Below are positions 17,244-25,469 of a DNA stretch of 44,176 nt, one piece after another; within the stretch, counting starts at the first letter, position 1, and every line of letters starts with the position of its first letter. The translations under genes were made by a program, and so were the position numbers. The notes under the pieces were generated by a model, which saw only the letters and a program-made list of their open reading frames with translations, had not been told where the DNA came from and searched no databases. The DNA is from Herbinix sp. (GTDB lineage: Bacteria > Bacillota > Clostridia > Lachnospirales > Lachnospiraceae). The stretch is taken from assembly GCA_029238935.1 (NCBI GenBank), contig JAQZBN010000076.1, positions 1 to 44,176 of the forward strand, written 5' to 3'.

Positions 17244-17369
17244 TTAAATTCTCCTTTTGTATTCAATTGGTATTTTTTATTTTCATTAGGTCTATTATGT
17301 ATTATCATATCATCTTTCTTCTTAAGATCGAGTTTCTTATTTCATACGAGATGATCCTATCCGTCTTTA

Positions 17370-18257
17370 CTAGTTCTCATTATGAACTGAGACGGTATCC
17401 CCGTCGCATTGAAAGATTATGGTTCCTTGTTCATCAGTTCGATAGATTGGGATACCCCGTTCCACCAGAGCCTCTATCGTTTCGTGGTGAGGATGCCCAT
17501 AGGTATTGTCTTTTCCAACACTAATTACTGCATAGGAAGGAGATACTGCATCAAGAAATTCACTACAGCTGCTGTAGGAGGAACCATGATGCCCCAGTTT
17601 TAATACATCACCAGTAAGATCCATATCCTCATTCAACATTTCTTTTTCTGCCAACGCTTCCGCATCACCGGTTAGAATAAATGAGTTATTATAGTAGGAA
17701 AGTTTAATCCCTACACTATAATTATTCACATCCTCATAGAAATCACTCACCGGCGACAGTATCGTAAAGGAGGCTGGACCCAGTGCGTATTGATTACCGG
17801 GTACAGCTTTTGTAATCGTAAGATTATGATCACCAATGGCCTGCAGAAGATCTTCATAAGTATCGGTTGTATGATTGACCTCTGGCATAATAATTTGATT
17901 AACAGAGAAGGAATCAAGAACTGAATTCATTCCTCCAATGTGATCACTATGAGGATGAGTACAAATAATATAGTCCAAATTGTCTACTCCGAGTGCTTCC
18001 AGATAATGAATCACAGTAGTTCCTTCCGATTTTTCACCGGCATCAATCAACATAGAATGACCATCTGCCTTGATATAGATGGAATCTCCCTGTCCTACAT
18101 CGATAAAATGAACTTCCATCGTCTCAGTCTGCTTTGAAAAGAGAGGTAATGAAGTTTCGTTAGAGGGTGACAAATTATTTTCTAAATATGAGATGAGTAT
18201 AGTAGCAGCGATAATGCAGAATACCCATAGCACATTTCTTTTTTTTATTCCTTTCAT
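17370..18257 (-). CDS. ComEC/Rec2-type metallo-beta-lactamase-fold hydrolase, membrane anchored
   Basis: 295 residues. A basic N-terminus and hydrophobic segment (about 9-25) give a signal anchor. The catalytic part begins 'VHFIDVGQGDS', typical of the C-terminal domain of ComEC, with the metal motif H101-P-H-S-D-H106, then 'TGDAE' and 'LGHHGSS'. Without the ComEC channel this is the stand-alone secreted family often annotated as a 'competence-like' MBL hydrolase; it may cleave extracellular nucleic acid or another phosphoester. The start follows AAGGAG and is preceded by a promoter at 18279-18307. Confidence 0.88.
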   Translation of the reverse strand: MKGIKKRNVLWVFCIIAATILISYLENNLSPSNETSLPLFSKQTETMEVHFIDVGQGDSIYIKADGHSMLIDAGEKSEGTTVIHYLEALGVDNLDYIICTHPHSDHIGGMNSVLDSFSVNQIIMPEVNHTTDTYEDLLQAIGDHNLTITKAVPGNQYALGPASFTILSPVSDFYEDVNNYSVGIKLSYYNNSFILTGDAEALAEKEMLNEDMDLTGDVLKLGHHGSSYSSCSEFLDAVSPSYAVISVGKDNTYGHPHHETIEALVERGIPIYRTDEQGTIIFQCDGDTVSVHNEN

Positions 18258-18278
18258 ATTAAACTCCTTAAGATAAAT

Positions 18279-18307
18279 ATTATAGCGGTAAATATCATAA
18301 ACTACAA
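18279..18307 (-). promoter_or_regulatory. Promoter of the ComEC-like gene
   Basis: On the minus strand: TTGTAG (18307-18302), a 17-base spacer, TATAAT (18284-18279). It lies just before the AAGGAG ribosome site. Confidence 0.6.
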
Positions 18308-18360
18308 TACTATCTTATGGTAGGTAATAATAGAAAAGTACCGAAGAGGTGACTTTTCAG

Positions 18361-18389
18361 TTGTACCGTTATAGGAAATATTTTATAAT
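18361..18389 (+). promoter_or_regulatory. Promoter of thpR-yaiI
   Basis: TTGTAC (18361-18366), a 17-base spacer, perfect TATAAT (18384-18389). It is divergent from the ComEC-like gene promoter. Confidence 0.55.
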
Positions 18390-18434
18390 AAAAGTACCTT
18401 TAAAACTATGAATCAATGAAAAAGGATGATGAAC

Positions 18435-19049
18435 ATGAGACTATTTATCGCCATAACATTACAAGAAAATATAAAGGATTCCCTAAGCAGAACAATCACT
18501 GGGCTGAAAAATTTAACTAGGAAAGGAAGTTTTACTGATCGGGATAATCTGCATCTGACGGTTGTATTTATTGGAGAAACAAAGGATGCTACAGAAATTA
18601 TGAGAGCGATGGACCGAGCTTTAAATAATGCAAATACACTACCATTTCAATTAGAATTTCGGGAGATTGGAAGTTTCAAACGTCAAGAAGGTGATATCTT
18701 CTGGGTTGGGGTAGAGAAAGAACTGAATTTGTGGAAACTCCAAGAAGAATTAGTGAAGGAATTAAAGGCAGTGGGAATTCCGGTAGATGATAAGGAATAC
18801 AAACCTCACCTTACACTGGGAAGAAGAGTTAAGCTAAATGGAAAGATTGAAAAGAAGGAATTAGATCATCTGGTAACGCCTATGATCATGGAGACTTTGA
18901 AAATCAGCTTGATGAAATCGGAACGAATAAACGGAAAGCTTGTTTATACAGAGATCTATCAGAGTGATTCTTTACGTTTAGCGGGGTTAAAATCGATTAA
19001 TATACTAAAGTTTAAATTTATCAATGAAAAAAGATATATTAAGAAGTAG
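18435..19049 (+). CDS. thpR: RNA 2',3'-cyclic phosphodiesterase (2H family, ThpR/LigT)
   Basis: 204 residues from the ATG at 18435, which has AAAGG at a normal distance; ATGs at 18426 and 18429 would overlap that site. The two H-x-T motifs of the 2H phosphoesterase superfamily are H40-L-T42 and H125-L-T127. The family opens 2',3'-cyclic phosphates on RNA ends to 2'-phosphates and was first described as a 2'-5' RNA ligase. The protein is slightly longer than usual, with a basic C-terminal tail. yaiI follows 47 bases later in the same direction. Confidence 0.93.
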   Translation: MRLFIAITLQENIKDSLSRTITGLKNLTRKGSFTDRDNLHLTVVFIGETKDATEIMRAMDRALNNANTLPFQLEFREIGSFKRQEGDIFWVGVEKELNLWKLQEELVKELKAVGIPVDDKEYKPHLTLGRRVKLNGKIEKKELDHLVTPMIMETLKISLMKSERINGKLVYTEIYQSDSLRLAGLKSINILKFKFINEKRYIKK

Positions 19050-19096
19050 AAGAGTAAAGTTTTATTAAAATAGATCATATAAAGTGGGGATATTGG

Positions 19097-19561
19097 ATGA
19101 AGATATTAGTGGATGCCGATGCTTGTCCGGTAAAATCGATTATTGAAAACATAGCCAAAGATCTTGAGATTCCGGTACTGATGCTTGTAGATACAAGCCA
19201 TATTTTATATTCGGATTACAGTGAAGTAATATTAGTTAGTAAAGCTCCGGATGCCGTTGATTTTGCATTGATCAATAGAACGAAAAAAGGAGATATTGTT
19301 GTTACCCAGGATTATGGTGTAGCGGCAATGGCTCTAGGCAAGTGCGCTTATGCAATTCATCCAAACGGTAAGATTTATAACAATTCCAATATCGATCTAA
19401 TGTTAATGGAACGGCATATAAAAAAAGAATACCGCAGAGCTGGAGAACGTATTGGTGGACATGTGAAAAAACGTACTTCAGCTCAGGACGAGTACTTTAC
19501 TGCTAATTTCTATCAATTATGCAAACAGGCTTTGGTAGCAGGGGAAGAAAACCGCAATTAG
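19097..19561 (+). CDS. YaiI/YqxD family protein (DUF188, PIN-like)
   Basis: 154 residues, full length for UPF0178/DUF188. The signatures are 'ILVDADACPV' at the N-terminus, 'GDIVVTQDYGVA' in the middle and 'GGHVKKRTSAQD' near the end. The acidic residues are arranged as in PIN-like nuclease folds, but the biochemical role is not established. The ribosome site (GTGGGG) is weak. Its stop overlaps, by 4 bases, the stop of the convergent DUF6774-like gene. Confidence 0.92.
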   Translation: MKILVDADACPVKSIIENIAKDLEIPVLMLVDTSHILYSDYSEVILVSKAPDAVDFALINRTKKGDIVVTQDYGVAAMALGKCAYAIHPNGKIYNNSNIDLMLMERHIKKEYRRAGERIGGHVKKRTSAQDEYFTANFYQLCKQALVAGEENRN

Positions 19562-19920
19562 AAGCTAGATTCCTCTTCTTCTTCCTCTTCGTTGATGATC
19601 TCATCAATAATTTCGAACTCTTCATCAGAATCGGGATCAAAGGTCTTTTTGAATTTGCGGTATTGTCTTTTGATTGGATCTTCTTTATCCTTATCTTTTT
19701 CCTTCTCTTCTTCCTTTTCCTTCTCTTTCTCTTTTTCTTTTTCAAGACAGGCTTTTTCTTTTGCTTTGATATTAATTCTTTGAGCAACAATGGATCGAAG
19801 CGAATCTGCAAGTAATGTAAAGGCAGATGCCATTGCTGTTAAGTCTTCAATCGAATCGGTATCTTTTGATATTTTAATTGAAATTGTTGCAACAAGAGCT
19901 ATAACTTCTTCAGGACACAT
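19558..19920 (-). CDS. Small DUF6774-like protein with Lys/Glu-rich tail
   Basis: 120 residues. The first ~50 residues ('EEVIALVATISIKIS...LASAFTLLADSLRSIVAQR' pattern, abbreviated) resemble DUF6774, a short helical domain of Clostridia with a conserved 'F-x-x-L-x-D-x-L' element. This is followed by a charged stretch of KE/KD repeats (about 60-80), probably a single long helix or coiled coil, and an acidic tail. A ribosome site (GAGG, 8 bases before ATG) supports the start. The tail reads as low-complexity hydrophobic frames on the plus strand, which are not genes. Function unknown; charge and repeats suggest a binding or scaffold protein (inference). Confidence 0.7.
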   Translation of the reverse strand: MCPEEVIALVATISIKISKDTDSIEDLTAMASAFTLLADSLRSIVAQRINIKAKEKACLEKEKEKEKEKEEEKEKDKDKEDPIKRQYRKFKKTFDPDSDEEFEIIDEIINEEEEEEESSF

Positions 19921-20144
19921 CGAATCACCTCGTTATAATATATGCGTAAGCTTTGAACTAATTTCTCCTAGAAGTAGTACTATATGATATGTTTCGCAAA
20001 ATATTTAGGGGATTATTAAAAAGATGTTATCCTGCTCTCTAAGATTAACTTTTAATAGGCTGATAGAAATTATAACGAGCTGGTTTTCAAGGATAGAGTT
20101 ACTCGGATCATTGATACGAAATTTTGGGAGAGTCAGTTTGTATT

Positions 20145-20200
20145 GGGATAAAAAATAAGTTCGATTACATTGAATTGTAATCGAACTTATTTTTTATCCC
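20145..20200 (-). terminator. 25-bp perfect hairpin terminator of the LytTR-DUF3021 operon
   Basis: Arms 20145-20169 and 20176-20200 are perfectly complementary over 25 bp with a 6-base loop. The stem contains an A6/T6 tract, so it can act as a terminator on either strand. It overlaps the stop codon of the DUF3021 gene. Confidence 0.85.
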
Positions 20201-20616
20201 TGAAGTCTTTTTAACCCTTCATTCATCGCATCCGCTGTTTTACAATCACTGATCCAGATCATGAATTGTACAAACACATAAACCAGGAATACCGAAATCG
20301 CAAACGGGAATGCAGCATGATTTTCATCAAATAAACCAACTACAAATCCTAAGGTCACAAGGATCAGTTCTAATAGTATAAAATGTAAAATTCTTCGCAC
20401 TAACATCTGTTTAAAAGTTAAATCTTTTCTAGAATATAGAACAAAGGAAGGCAGTATGGATACTGCACCAATGATCAAAGGGGAATAAAATGCTTCATAA
20501 CCAAAAACAGCGTTTGCATCATAATTTGTACCAAGGATACCTACGGCAGCAGTAATACCGGTTACTATAATAAAATAGCTCATTAAGTTACGTTTGCAAA
20601 ACTCGATAAAACTCAT
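20194..20616 (-). CDS. DUF3021 membrane protein
   Basis: 140 residues with four predicted membrane segments (about 12-30, 42-60, 72-92, 100-124). It lies 11 bases downstream of a LytTR regulator; the LytTR-DUF3021 pair is a standard gene couple in Firmicutes, in which the small membrane protein is thought to hold back or sense for the regulator. The start follows GGAGG. A terminator overlaps the stop, so the operon ends here. Confidence 0.88.
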   Translation of the reverse strand: MSFIEFCKRNLMSYFIIVTGITAAVGILGTNYDANAVFGYEAFYSPLIIGAVSILPSFVLYSRKDLTFKQMLVRRILHFILLELILVTLGFVVGLFDENHAAFPFAISVFLVYVFVQFMIWISDCKTADAMNEGLKRLQG

Positions 20617-20627
20617 ACATTACCTCC

Positions 20628-21068
20628 TTATGAGATCTGTAGCTTCTTCTTTAAAGCAGGAACATATTGTCTAGATATAATGACTTGTTCTCCATTCAGA
20701 AGCTTTGCAGTAAACCGTCCGTTTAATGCAGGTTTGATACAATCGATTTTTAACAGGTTGATGATAGAAGATTTTGAACATCGGAAAAACTGCCTGTTAT
20801 CGTATAGCTCTTCCAACTCGTATAATTTACTCTTCGTCTCATAAACGGTATGTTCTAAGTAAGCAAAAACCTTATTATCAACTCCTTCAAAATAATAGAT
20901 ATCTCTTAATGAGATATGGAAAATCTGAGAGTTCTCATAACCAAGTAATACATCATCTTTCGATTTCACAAAATTCATGATTTCAGTTACTTCGTCACTA
21001 ATGCTGTAACATCGGATTAGTACATGTTCTTCCTCGGTTTTTTTTATTCGCTCTAATCTTACTTTCAT
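20628..21068 (-). CDS. LytTR-domain DNA-binding regulator
   Basis: 146 residues from ATG at 21068 (MKVRLERIKK). The C-terminal ~100 residues are a LytTR domain ('ISLRDIYYFEGVDNKVFAYL', '...FFRCSKSSIINL', 'RQYVPALKKKL'). There is no receiver domain, as expected for the DUF3021-linked type. An in-frame ATG at 21143 would add 25 residues, but the promoter (21115-21143) lies inside that extension and AGGAG sits 5 bases before the ATG at 21068, so the shorter start is preferred. It probably regulates its own operon. Confidence 0.9.
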   Translation of the reverse strand: MKVRLERIKKTEEEHVLIRCYSISDEVTEIMNFVKSKDDVLLGYENSQIFHISLRDIYYFEGVDNKVFAYLEHTVYETKSKLYELEELYDNRQFFRCSKSSIINLLKIDCIKPALNGRFTAKLLNGEQVIISRQYVPALKKKLQIS

Positions 21069-21114
21069 AGCCGCTCCTATCGGTATCATGGTACTATTTT
21101 TTAACGATTCTGTT

Positions 21115-21143
21115 ATCATATAAAATGCCTCGAAGGATTGCAA
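21115..21143 (-). promoter_or_regulatory. Promoter of the LytTR-DUF3021 operon
   Basis: On the minus strand: TTGCAA (21143-21138), a 17-base spacer, TATGAT (21120-21115). The position shows that the regulator has its own transcript, separate from the upstream hydrolase. Confidence 0.65.
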
Positions 21144-21152
21144 GATACCAGT

Positions 21153-21180
21153 ATCGTGCTCCGTTATGGGAGCAGCGATA
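21153..21180 (-). promoter_or_regulatory. Inverted repeat just upstream of the LytTR promoter
   Basis: TATCGTGCTCC (21153-21163 region) pairs with GGAGCAGCGATA (21169-21180) with one bulged base. It ends about 10 bases before the -35, where an activator such as the LytTR protein could bind. It has no T tract, so it is a poor terminator candidate for the hydrolase gene. Confidence 0.4.
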
Positions 21181-21199
21181 GAACTCCTCGATGCAATTG

Positions 21200-22501
21200 T
21201 TAATATTCTGTTTTAAGATTTAATTCAGTAGTATGTTTCATGTAGTAATTAAAGTAATCCAGTATAATCTGATTCATCGTCTCAATACAGTATCTGCTAT
21301 CTACTTCACCAGTTCCTAACATACTTGCTAAAAATGGAGAGAATAACGGAAGATCAGTAAAATTAAGATGCCCGGAACCATGAATTACAATATCTTTCGC
21401 ATCGATAGCACCTGCAGTAGCTACAGTATTTGCATAGTGATCTGCAGTGGACTTCGCTTCCTCATAATGCTCTTCATTATACATATTTAATAATGGGATA
21501 GGGTATGGGGTTTTATTAATCACCACAGAGCCTTTTTCAAATGCAAGCTCTTCCCCAAGCATTGTTCCATCAACAACGATTACAGCGTCAATATCATCGC
21601 GGTCTCTGCCCAGTCTCGCTGCGGTTGCACCCCCAAGGGAATGGCCAAACAGCCCAATTTCATCCGTGTTGATGAGCTGATATACTTCACCGGAGTTATC
21701 CTTACTCACTTCGTCTTCGATCGTATCGAGGACAAAATTCATATCCTTTGTTCTAAGATCAAGCCATTCCTGGGTTTTTTGAAAAGTAGTTTGCTCGTCA
21801 AAATCTCCATTGGTAGCAGCTATGGCATCATTCATAAAATCCATGTTCACGAGAACGGATTTGCCATCGGTTTGAGAAGTAAAAAAAGAATGATAAGTGT
21901 GGTCAATACTGCATACAACGTACCCGTTACTTGCTAAATTTTCAAAGGTGGAACGATTACTACCGCGGAAGCCAAAGGAACCGTGGGAAAATACCAACAG
22001 AGGATATTGTTCGTTCATCTGATCCGGATACCAGAACTCAATCGTAACCTTTCTGCTTTCCTCGTTATCGCTAAAGGTTTCTTTTCTGCTATCATCGGTT
22101 AACGTATAGCTTACGGTTTTTACATCATAATTTCCTGTTATTTCAATCGGCTTGAACTGAGGAAACAGAATGGCAGGCATGATTGCAAAGGTAAATAATA
22201 ACATATTTCTGATACAAGTCATAATAACATATTTTTTCTTGAAAATAACTACCTTTTTATATTTTCCTCTAAAAAACTGAATGGTTCCGACAATTACCAT
22301 AAGCAGCAGGATGAAAGTCAACATTGTGTAACGAAATCCCCAGGTCAGGCCATGAAGTAAAAATAAAAGAAGCAAAAGAACAAATAATGATACACGGAGG
22401 ATGTACTTATTCTCCTTCTGGTAGGATTTTGTTACAAAACAATATACCATAAACCCTACCTCAATTCCTAACATTACCAACAAAATAATTATTCCGATCA
22501 T
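21200..22501 (-). CDS. Membrane-anchored alpha/beta hydrolase (PAF-acetylhydrolase/dienelactone hydrolase-like)
   Basis: 433 residues. Four hydrophobic segments (about 2-22, 33-52, 58-77, 93-115) anchor it in the membrane. The rest is an alpha/beta hydrolase: 'LLVFSHGSFGFRG' (oxyanion region, about 168-180), nucleophile S288 in GHSLGG, a likely acid D311 in 'VVVDG', and H378 in GSGHLNF. The arrangement resembles platelet-activating-factor acetylhydrolase-like esterases of Firmicutes. The substrate is unknown; a lipid or ester outside the membrane is plausible. Good ribosome site (AAGGGAGA). It lies upstream of the LytTR pair on the same strand. Confidence 0.82.
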   Translation of the reverse strand: MIGIIILLVMLGIEVGFMVYCFVTKSYQKENKYILRVSLFVLLLLLFLLHGLTWGFRYTMLTFILLLMVIVGTIQFFRGKYKKVVIFKKKYVIMTCIRNMLLFTFAIMPAILFPQFKPIEITGNYDVKTVSYTLTDDSRKETFSDNEESRKVTIEFWYPDQMNEQYPLLVFSHGSFGFRGSNRSTFENLASNGYVVCSIDHTYHSFFTSQTDGKSVLVNMDFMNDAIAATNGDFDEQTTFQKTQEWLDLRTKDMNFVLDTIEDEVSKDNSGEVYQLINTDEIGLFGHSLGGATAARLGRDRDDIDAVIVVDGTMLGEELAFEKGSVVINKTPYPIPLLNMYNEEHYEEAKSTADHYANTVATAGAIDAKDIVIHGSGHLNFTDLPLFSPFLASMLGTGEVDSRYCIETMNQIILDYFNYYMKHTTELNLKTEY

Positions 22502-22689
22502 ACAAATCTCCCTTTCAAATATTGTTATGTCTGGAGTATACTGCCTACTTTTTTTATTTTCAATGGAGGAAGCGGTAAGTTACAAAAAGGCGAGGTAAGT
22601 TGCATTAAAATTTTAAAAGTAGTTACAGAGTTCTTACAAGACAATGTTCGGATTGTAAAAGATTTACATATCATGGTAGAGGAAAAACA

Positions 22690-22722
22690 ATGAACCTAGG
22701 CGATATCAATGGATTTTCATAA
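22690..22722 (+). CDS. Possible 10-codon leader ORF overlapping the rubrerythrin start
   Basis: ATG at 22690 preceded by AGAGGAAAAACA, a better ribosome site than that of the rubrerythrin ATG at 22709. It encodes MNLGDINGFS and stops at 22722, 14 bases inside the next gene in another frame. It could couple translation or be chance. Confidence 0.3.
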   Translation: MNLGDINGFS

Positions 22723-23248
22723 TAGTAGGACATACCAGAATTTACAGACGGCCTTTCATGGAGAAGCAATTGCAAATACGAAATATACTCTCTATGGAAT
22801 AAAAGCGCGAGAAGAAGGCTTTGAACAATTAGGTAATATCTTTGATGCTACAGCCAAGAACGAGAGAGAACATGCAAGGATGTGGCTCAGGTTATTGGAG
22901 GGAGGGGAGCTCCCTGTTACTCTATCCAATCTCAGAGACTCTTATCATAATGAAAAACGGGAGTGGACCAGTACCTACAGAGACTATGCTGCAACCGCAA
23001 GAAGTGAGGGGTATCATGAAATAGCTGCGCTCTTTGATGGAGTTGCCGAAATAGAGCGCTACCATGATAATCGGTTTCGTAGATTAGAGTGGAATATTAT
23101 AAATGAACAGATGTTTTGTAAAGACGATCAGGTCTATTGGCAATGCTTAAAATGCGGGAATGTTATATATGGAATGTGTGCTCCAAAGGTTTGCCCGGTT
23201 TGTGGTAATCATCAGGGATTTTATCAGACGGAGTATCAAAATTATTGA
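22709..23248 (+). CDS. Rubrerythrin
   Basis: 179 residues. The N-terminal four-helix bundle carries the diiron ligands expected from Desulfovibrio rubrerythrin: E19, E52-x-x-H55, E82-x-x-E85 and E116-x-x-H119. The C-terminal rubredoxin-like domain has C146-x-x-C149 and C162-x-x-C165. Rubrerythrin reduces hydrogen peroxide in the cytoplasm of anaerobes with electrons from rubredoxin or NADH-dependent reductases. The ribosome site for ATG 22709 is weak (AGG, 8 bases); a short ORF at 22690 may provide coupling. Spacing inside the rubredoxin loop is normal, with one extra cysteine (C157). It is a single gene between divergent and separate operons. Confidence 0.93.
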   Translation: MDFHNSRTYQNLQTAFHGEAIANTKYTLYGIKAREEGFEQLGNIFDATAKNEREHARMWLRLLEGGELPVTLSNLRDSYHNEKREWTSTYRDYAATARSEGYHEIAALFDGVAEIERYHDNRFRRLEWNIINEQMFCKDDQVYWQCLKCGNVIYGMCAPKVCPVCGNHQGFYQTEYQNY

Positions 23249-23271
23249 GAATAAAGTATTGTTTTTGATAA

Positions 23272-23284
23272 GAACAAACATTCG
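23272..23284 (+). promoter_or_regulatory. Possible LexA (SOS) box upstream of uvrBA
   Basis: GAACAAACATTCG resembles the Gram-positive LexA site CGAAC-N4-GTTYG with one substitution (A for G) in the right half. It ends 8 bases before the -35 of the uvrB promoter. uvrB and uvrA are classical SOS genes. Confidence 0.4.
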
Positions 23285-23292
23285 AATTTTTA

Positions 23293-23321
23293 TTGATTTT
23301 ATTTTACTCTTATGCTATAAT
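23293..23321 (+). promoter_or_regulatory. Promoter of uvrB
   Basis: TTGATT (23293-23298), a 17-base spacer, perfect TATAAT (23316-23321) with TG one base before it (extended -10). Confidence 0.75.
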
Positions 23322-23417
23322 TACAGAAATCAAAATGAAATTATGTGTGATACCAGGATGTCTGGTTATACTTTAAATTATTGCTTATAAATACATTTTC
23401 AGGAAGGAACGAATCGT

Positions 23418-25400
23418 ATGGAGTTCAAATTGGTATCGGAGTTTGCGCCAACGGGAGATCAGCCGGAGGCGATAAAAAACCTAGTGGAAGGATTTCAAAA
23501 GGGAAACCAGTGTCAGACCTTATTAGGAGTTACCGGATCCGGTAAAACCTTTACAATGGCGAATGTAATCCAGCAAATTCAGAAGCCAACTTTGATCATT
23601 GCGCACAATAAGACCTTGGCTGCGCAGCTATATGGTGAGTTTAAAGAGTTCTTTCCTGAGAATGCAGTTGAATATTTTGTCAGTTATTATGATTATTACC
23701 AGCCGGAAGCATATGTACCTTCTACGGATACCTATATCGAGAAGGATTCTGCAATCAATGATGAGATTGATAAACTTCGCCATTCAGCTACGGCCTCATT
23801 ATCAGAACGAAAGGATGTCATTATTATTGCCAGTGTATCCTGTATCTATGGCTTAGGAAGTCCCATCGATTATCAGGAGATGGTATTATCCTTGCGACCG
23901 GGTATGATTAAAGATCGTGATGATGTCATCCGTAAACTGGTTAATATACAATATACAAGAAATGATATGGACTTCAAACGAGGTACCTTCCGGGTACGAG
24001 GTGATACGGTGGAGGTTTTTCCGATTACCTCTGGCGAGGTAGCGGTACGGATTGAATTCTTTGGGGATGAAGTAGAGAGAATTTTGGAAATCGATGTGTT
24101 TACCGGGGAGTTAAAGAGCATTCTGGAACATATGGTAATCTTTCCTGCTTCACATTATGTAGTTGCACAGGACAAGTTAGAAGCGGCTATACAGAATATA
24201 GAAATCGAGTTAGAGGAGCAAATTAGATATTTTAAAAGTGAGGATAAGCTGTTAGAAGCACAGAGAATTGCAGAGCGGACTCATTTTGACGTTGAGATGA
24301 TGAGGGAAGCGGGCTTTTGTTCCGGTATCGAGAATTATTCCAGACATTTAACCGGTCTGGAACCGGGGTGTCCTCCTCATACGTTGATCGATTATTTTCC
24401 GGATGATTTTATGATTATGGTAGATGAATCCCATATTACATTACCCCAGATCCGTGGTATGTTTGCCGGAGACCGTTCAAGAAAGACAACCTTGGTAGAT
24501 TTCGGTTTCCGTTTACCGTCTGCTTTGGATAATCGTCCATTAAATTTTGAAGAATTTGAAAGTAAAATAGATCAAATCTTATTCGTATCCGCTACACCAT
24601 CGGTGTATGAAGCAAACCATGAACTGATGAGAGCGGAGCAGGTAATTCGTCCGACAGGACTCTTAGACCCAGAAGTCACAGTCAAGCCCATTCAAGGTCA
24701 GATTGATGATCTTCTCGGAGAGATTCATAAAGAATTGGATAGAAGGAGTAAGGTACTGGTAACGACCCTGACCAAGAGGATGGCGGAGGATTTAACAACT
24801 TACTTAAGGGAAGTAGGAATTCGCGTTAAGTATTTACACTCGGATATAGACACTTTAGAACGATCTGAGATTATAAGGGATATGCGTATGGACGTCTTTG
24901 ATGTTCTGGTAGGAATCAATCTCCTGCGAGAAGGTCTGGATATACCTGAGGTTGGATTGGTAGCAATATTAGATGCCGATAAGGAAGGCTTCCTACGTTC
25001 GGAAACCTCCTTGATACAGACCATAGGACGTGCTGCTAGAAATGCGGAAGGCCGCGTTATCATGTACGCGGATCGTGAGACTGACTCCATGAGAAAAGCC
25101 ATTGGAGAGACAAACCGTAGAAGGAAAATCCAACAGGATTACAATGAAGCTCATGGCATTACTCCTACTTCGATCCAGAAGAAAGTAAGAGACCTGATCA
25201 GTATCTCCAAGAAGGTGAACAAATCCATCGTTGATATGGAGAAAGATATGGAATCGATGTCACGTCAGGAATTGGAGGCATTGGTGAAGAAGATTACGAA
25301 ACAGATGCATACCGCTGCAGCGGAGCTTAATTTTGAGCTGGCAGCAGAATTAAGAGATAAGATGGTTGAGATAAAGAAGCAGTTAAACGGAGTGGAGTAA
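23418..25400 (+). CDS. uvrB: UvrABC system protein B
   Basis: 660 residues, full length. Walker A GVTGSGKT is at 37-44, the beta-hairpin that clamps DNA ('YYDYYQPEAYVPSTD') follows near residue 95, Walker B/DESH and the helicase motif 'QTIGRAARN' are intact, and the last ~35 residues form the UVR motif that contacts UvrC. UvrB verifies DNA damage delivered by UvrA and loads UvrC for dual incision. The start has AGGAAGG at 9 bases. uvrA follows in the same direction, so both are probably on one transcript from the promoter at 23293. Confidence 0.97.
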   Translation: MEFKLVSEFAPTGDQPEAIKNLVEGFQKGNQCQTLLGVTGSGKTFTMANVIQQIQKPTLIIAHNKTLAAQLYGEFKEFFPENAVEYFVSYYDYYQPEAYVPSTDTYIEKDSAINDEIDKLRHSATASLSERKDVIIIASVSCIYGLGSPIDYQEMVLSLRPGMIKDRDDVIRKLVNIQYTRNDMDFKRGTFRVRGDTVEVFPITSGEVAVRIEFFGDEVERILEIDVFTGELKSILEHMVIFPASHYVVAQDKLEAAIQNIEIELEEQIRYFKSEDKLLEAQRIAERTHFDVEMMREAGFCSGIENYSRHLTGLEPGCPPHTLIDYFPDDFMIMVDESHITLPQIRGMFAGDRSRKTTLVDFGFRLPSALDNRPLNFEEFESKIDQILFVSATPSVYEANHELMRAEQVIRPTGLLDPEVTVKPIQGQIDDLLGEIHKELDRRSKVLVTTLTKRMAEDLTTYLREVGIRVKYLHSDIDTLERSEIIRDMRMDVFDVLVGINLLREGLDIPEVGLVAILDADKEGFLRSETSLIQTIGRAARNAEGRVIMYADRETDSMRKAIGETNRRRKIQQDYNEAHGITPTSIQKKVRDLISISKKVNKSIVDMEKDMESMSRQELEALVKKITKQMHTAAAELNFELAAELRDKMVEIKKQLNGVE

Positions 25401-25469
25401 TGGACCTGCTTTTATAAGGATAGGCTGGGATAAAAAAGTTTAAATAGAATGATTAGAATAGGTGAAGAT

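Noticed and set aside
19519..19815. Phe/Leu-rich frames opposite the KE-rich gene
   Set aside because: They are composition shadows of the AAG/GAA repeats of the DUF6774-like gene; no ribosome site at their starts.
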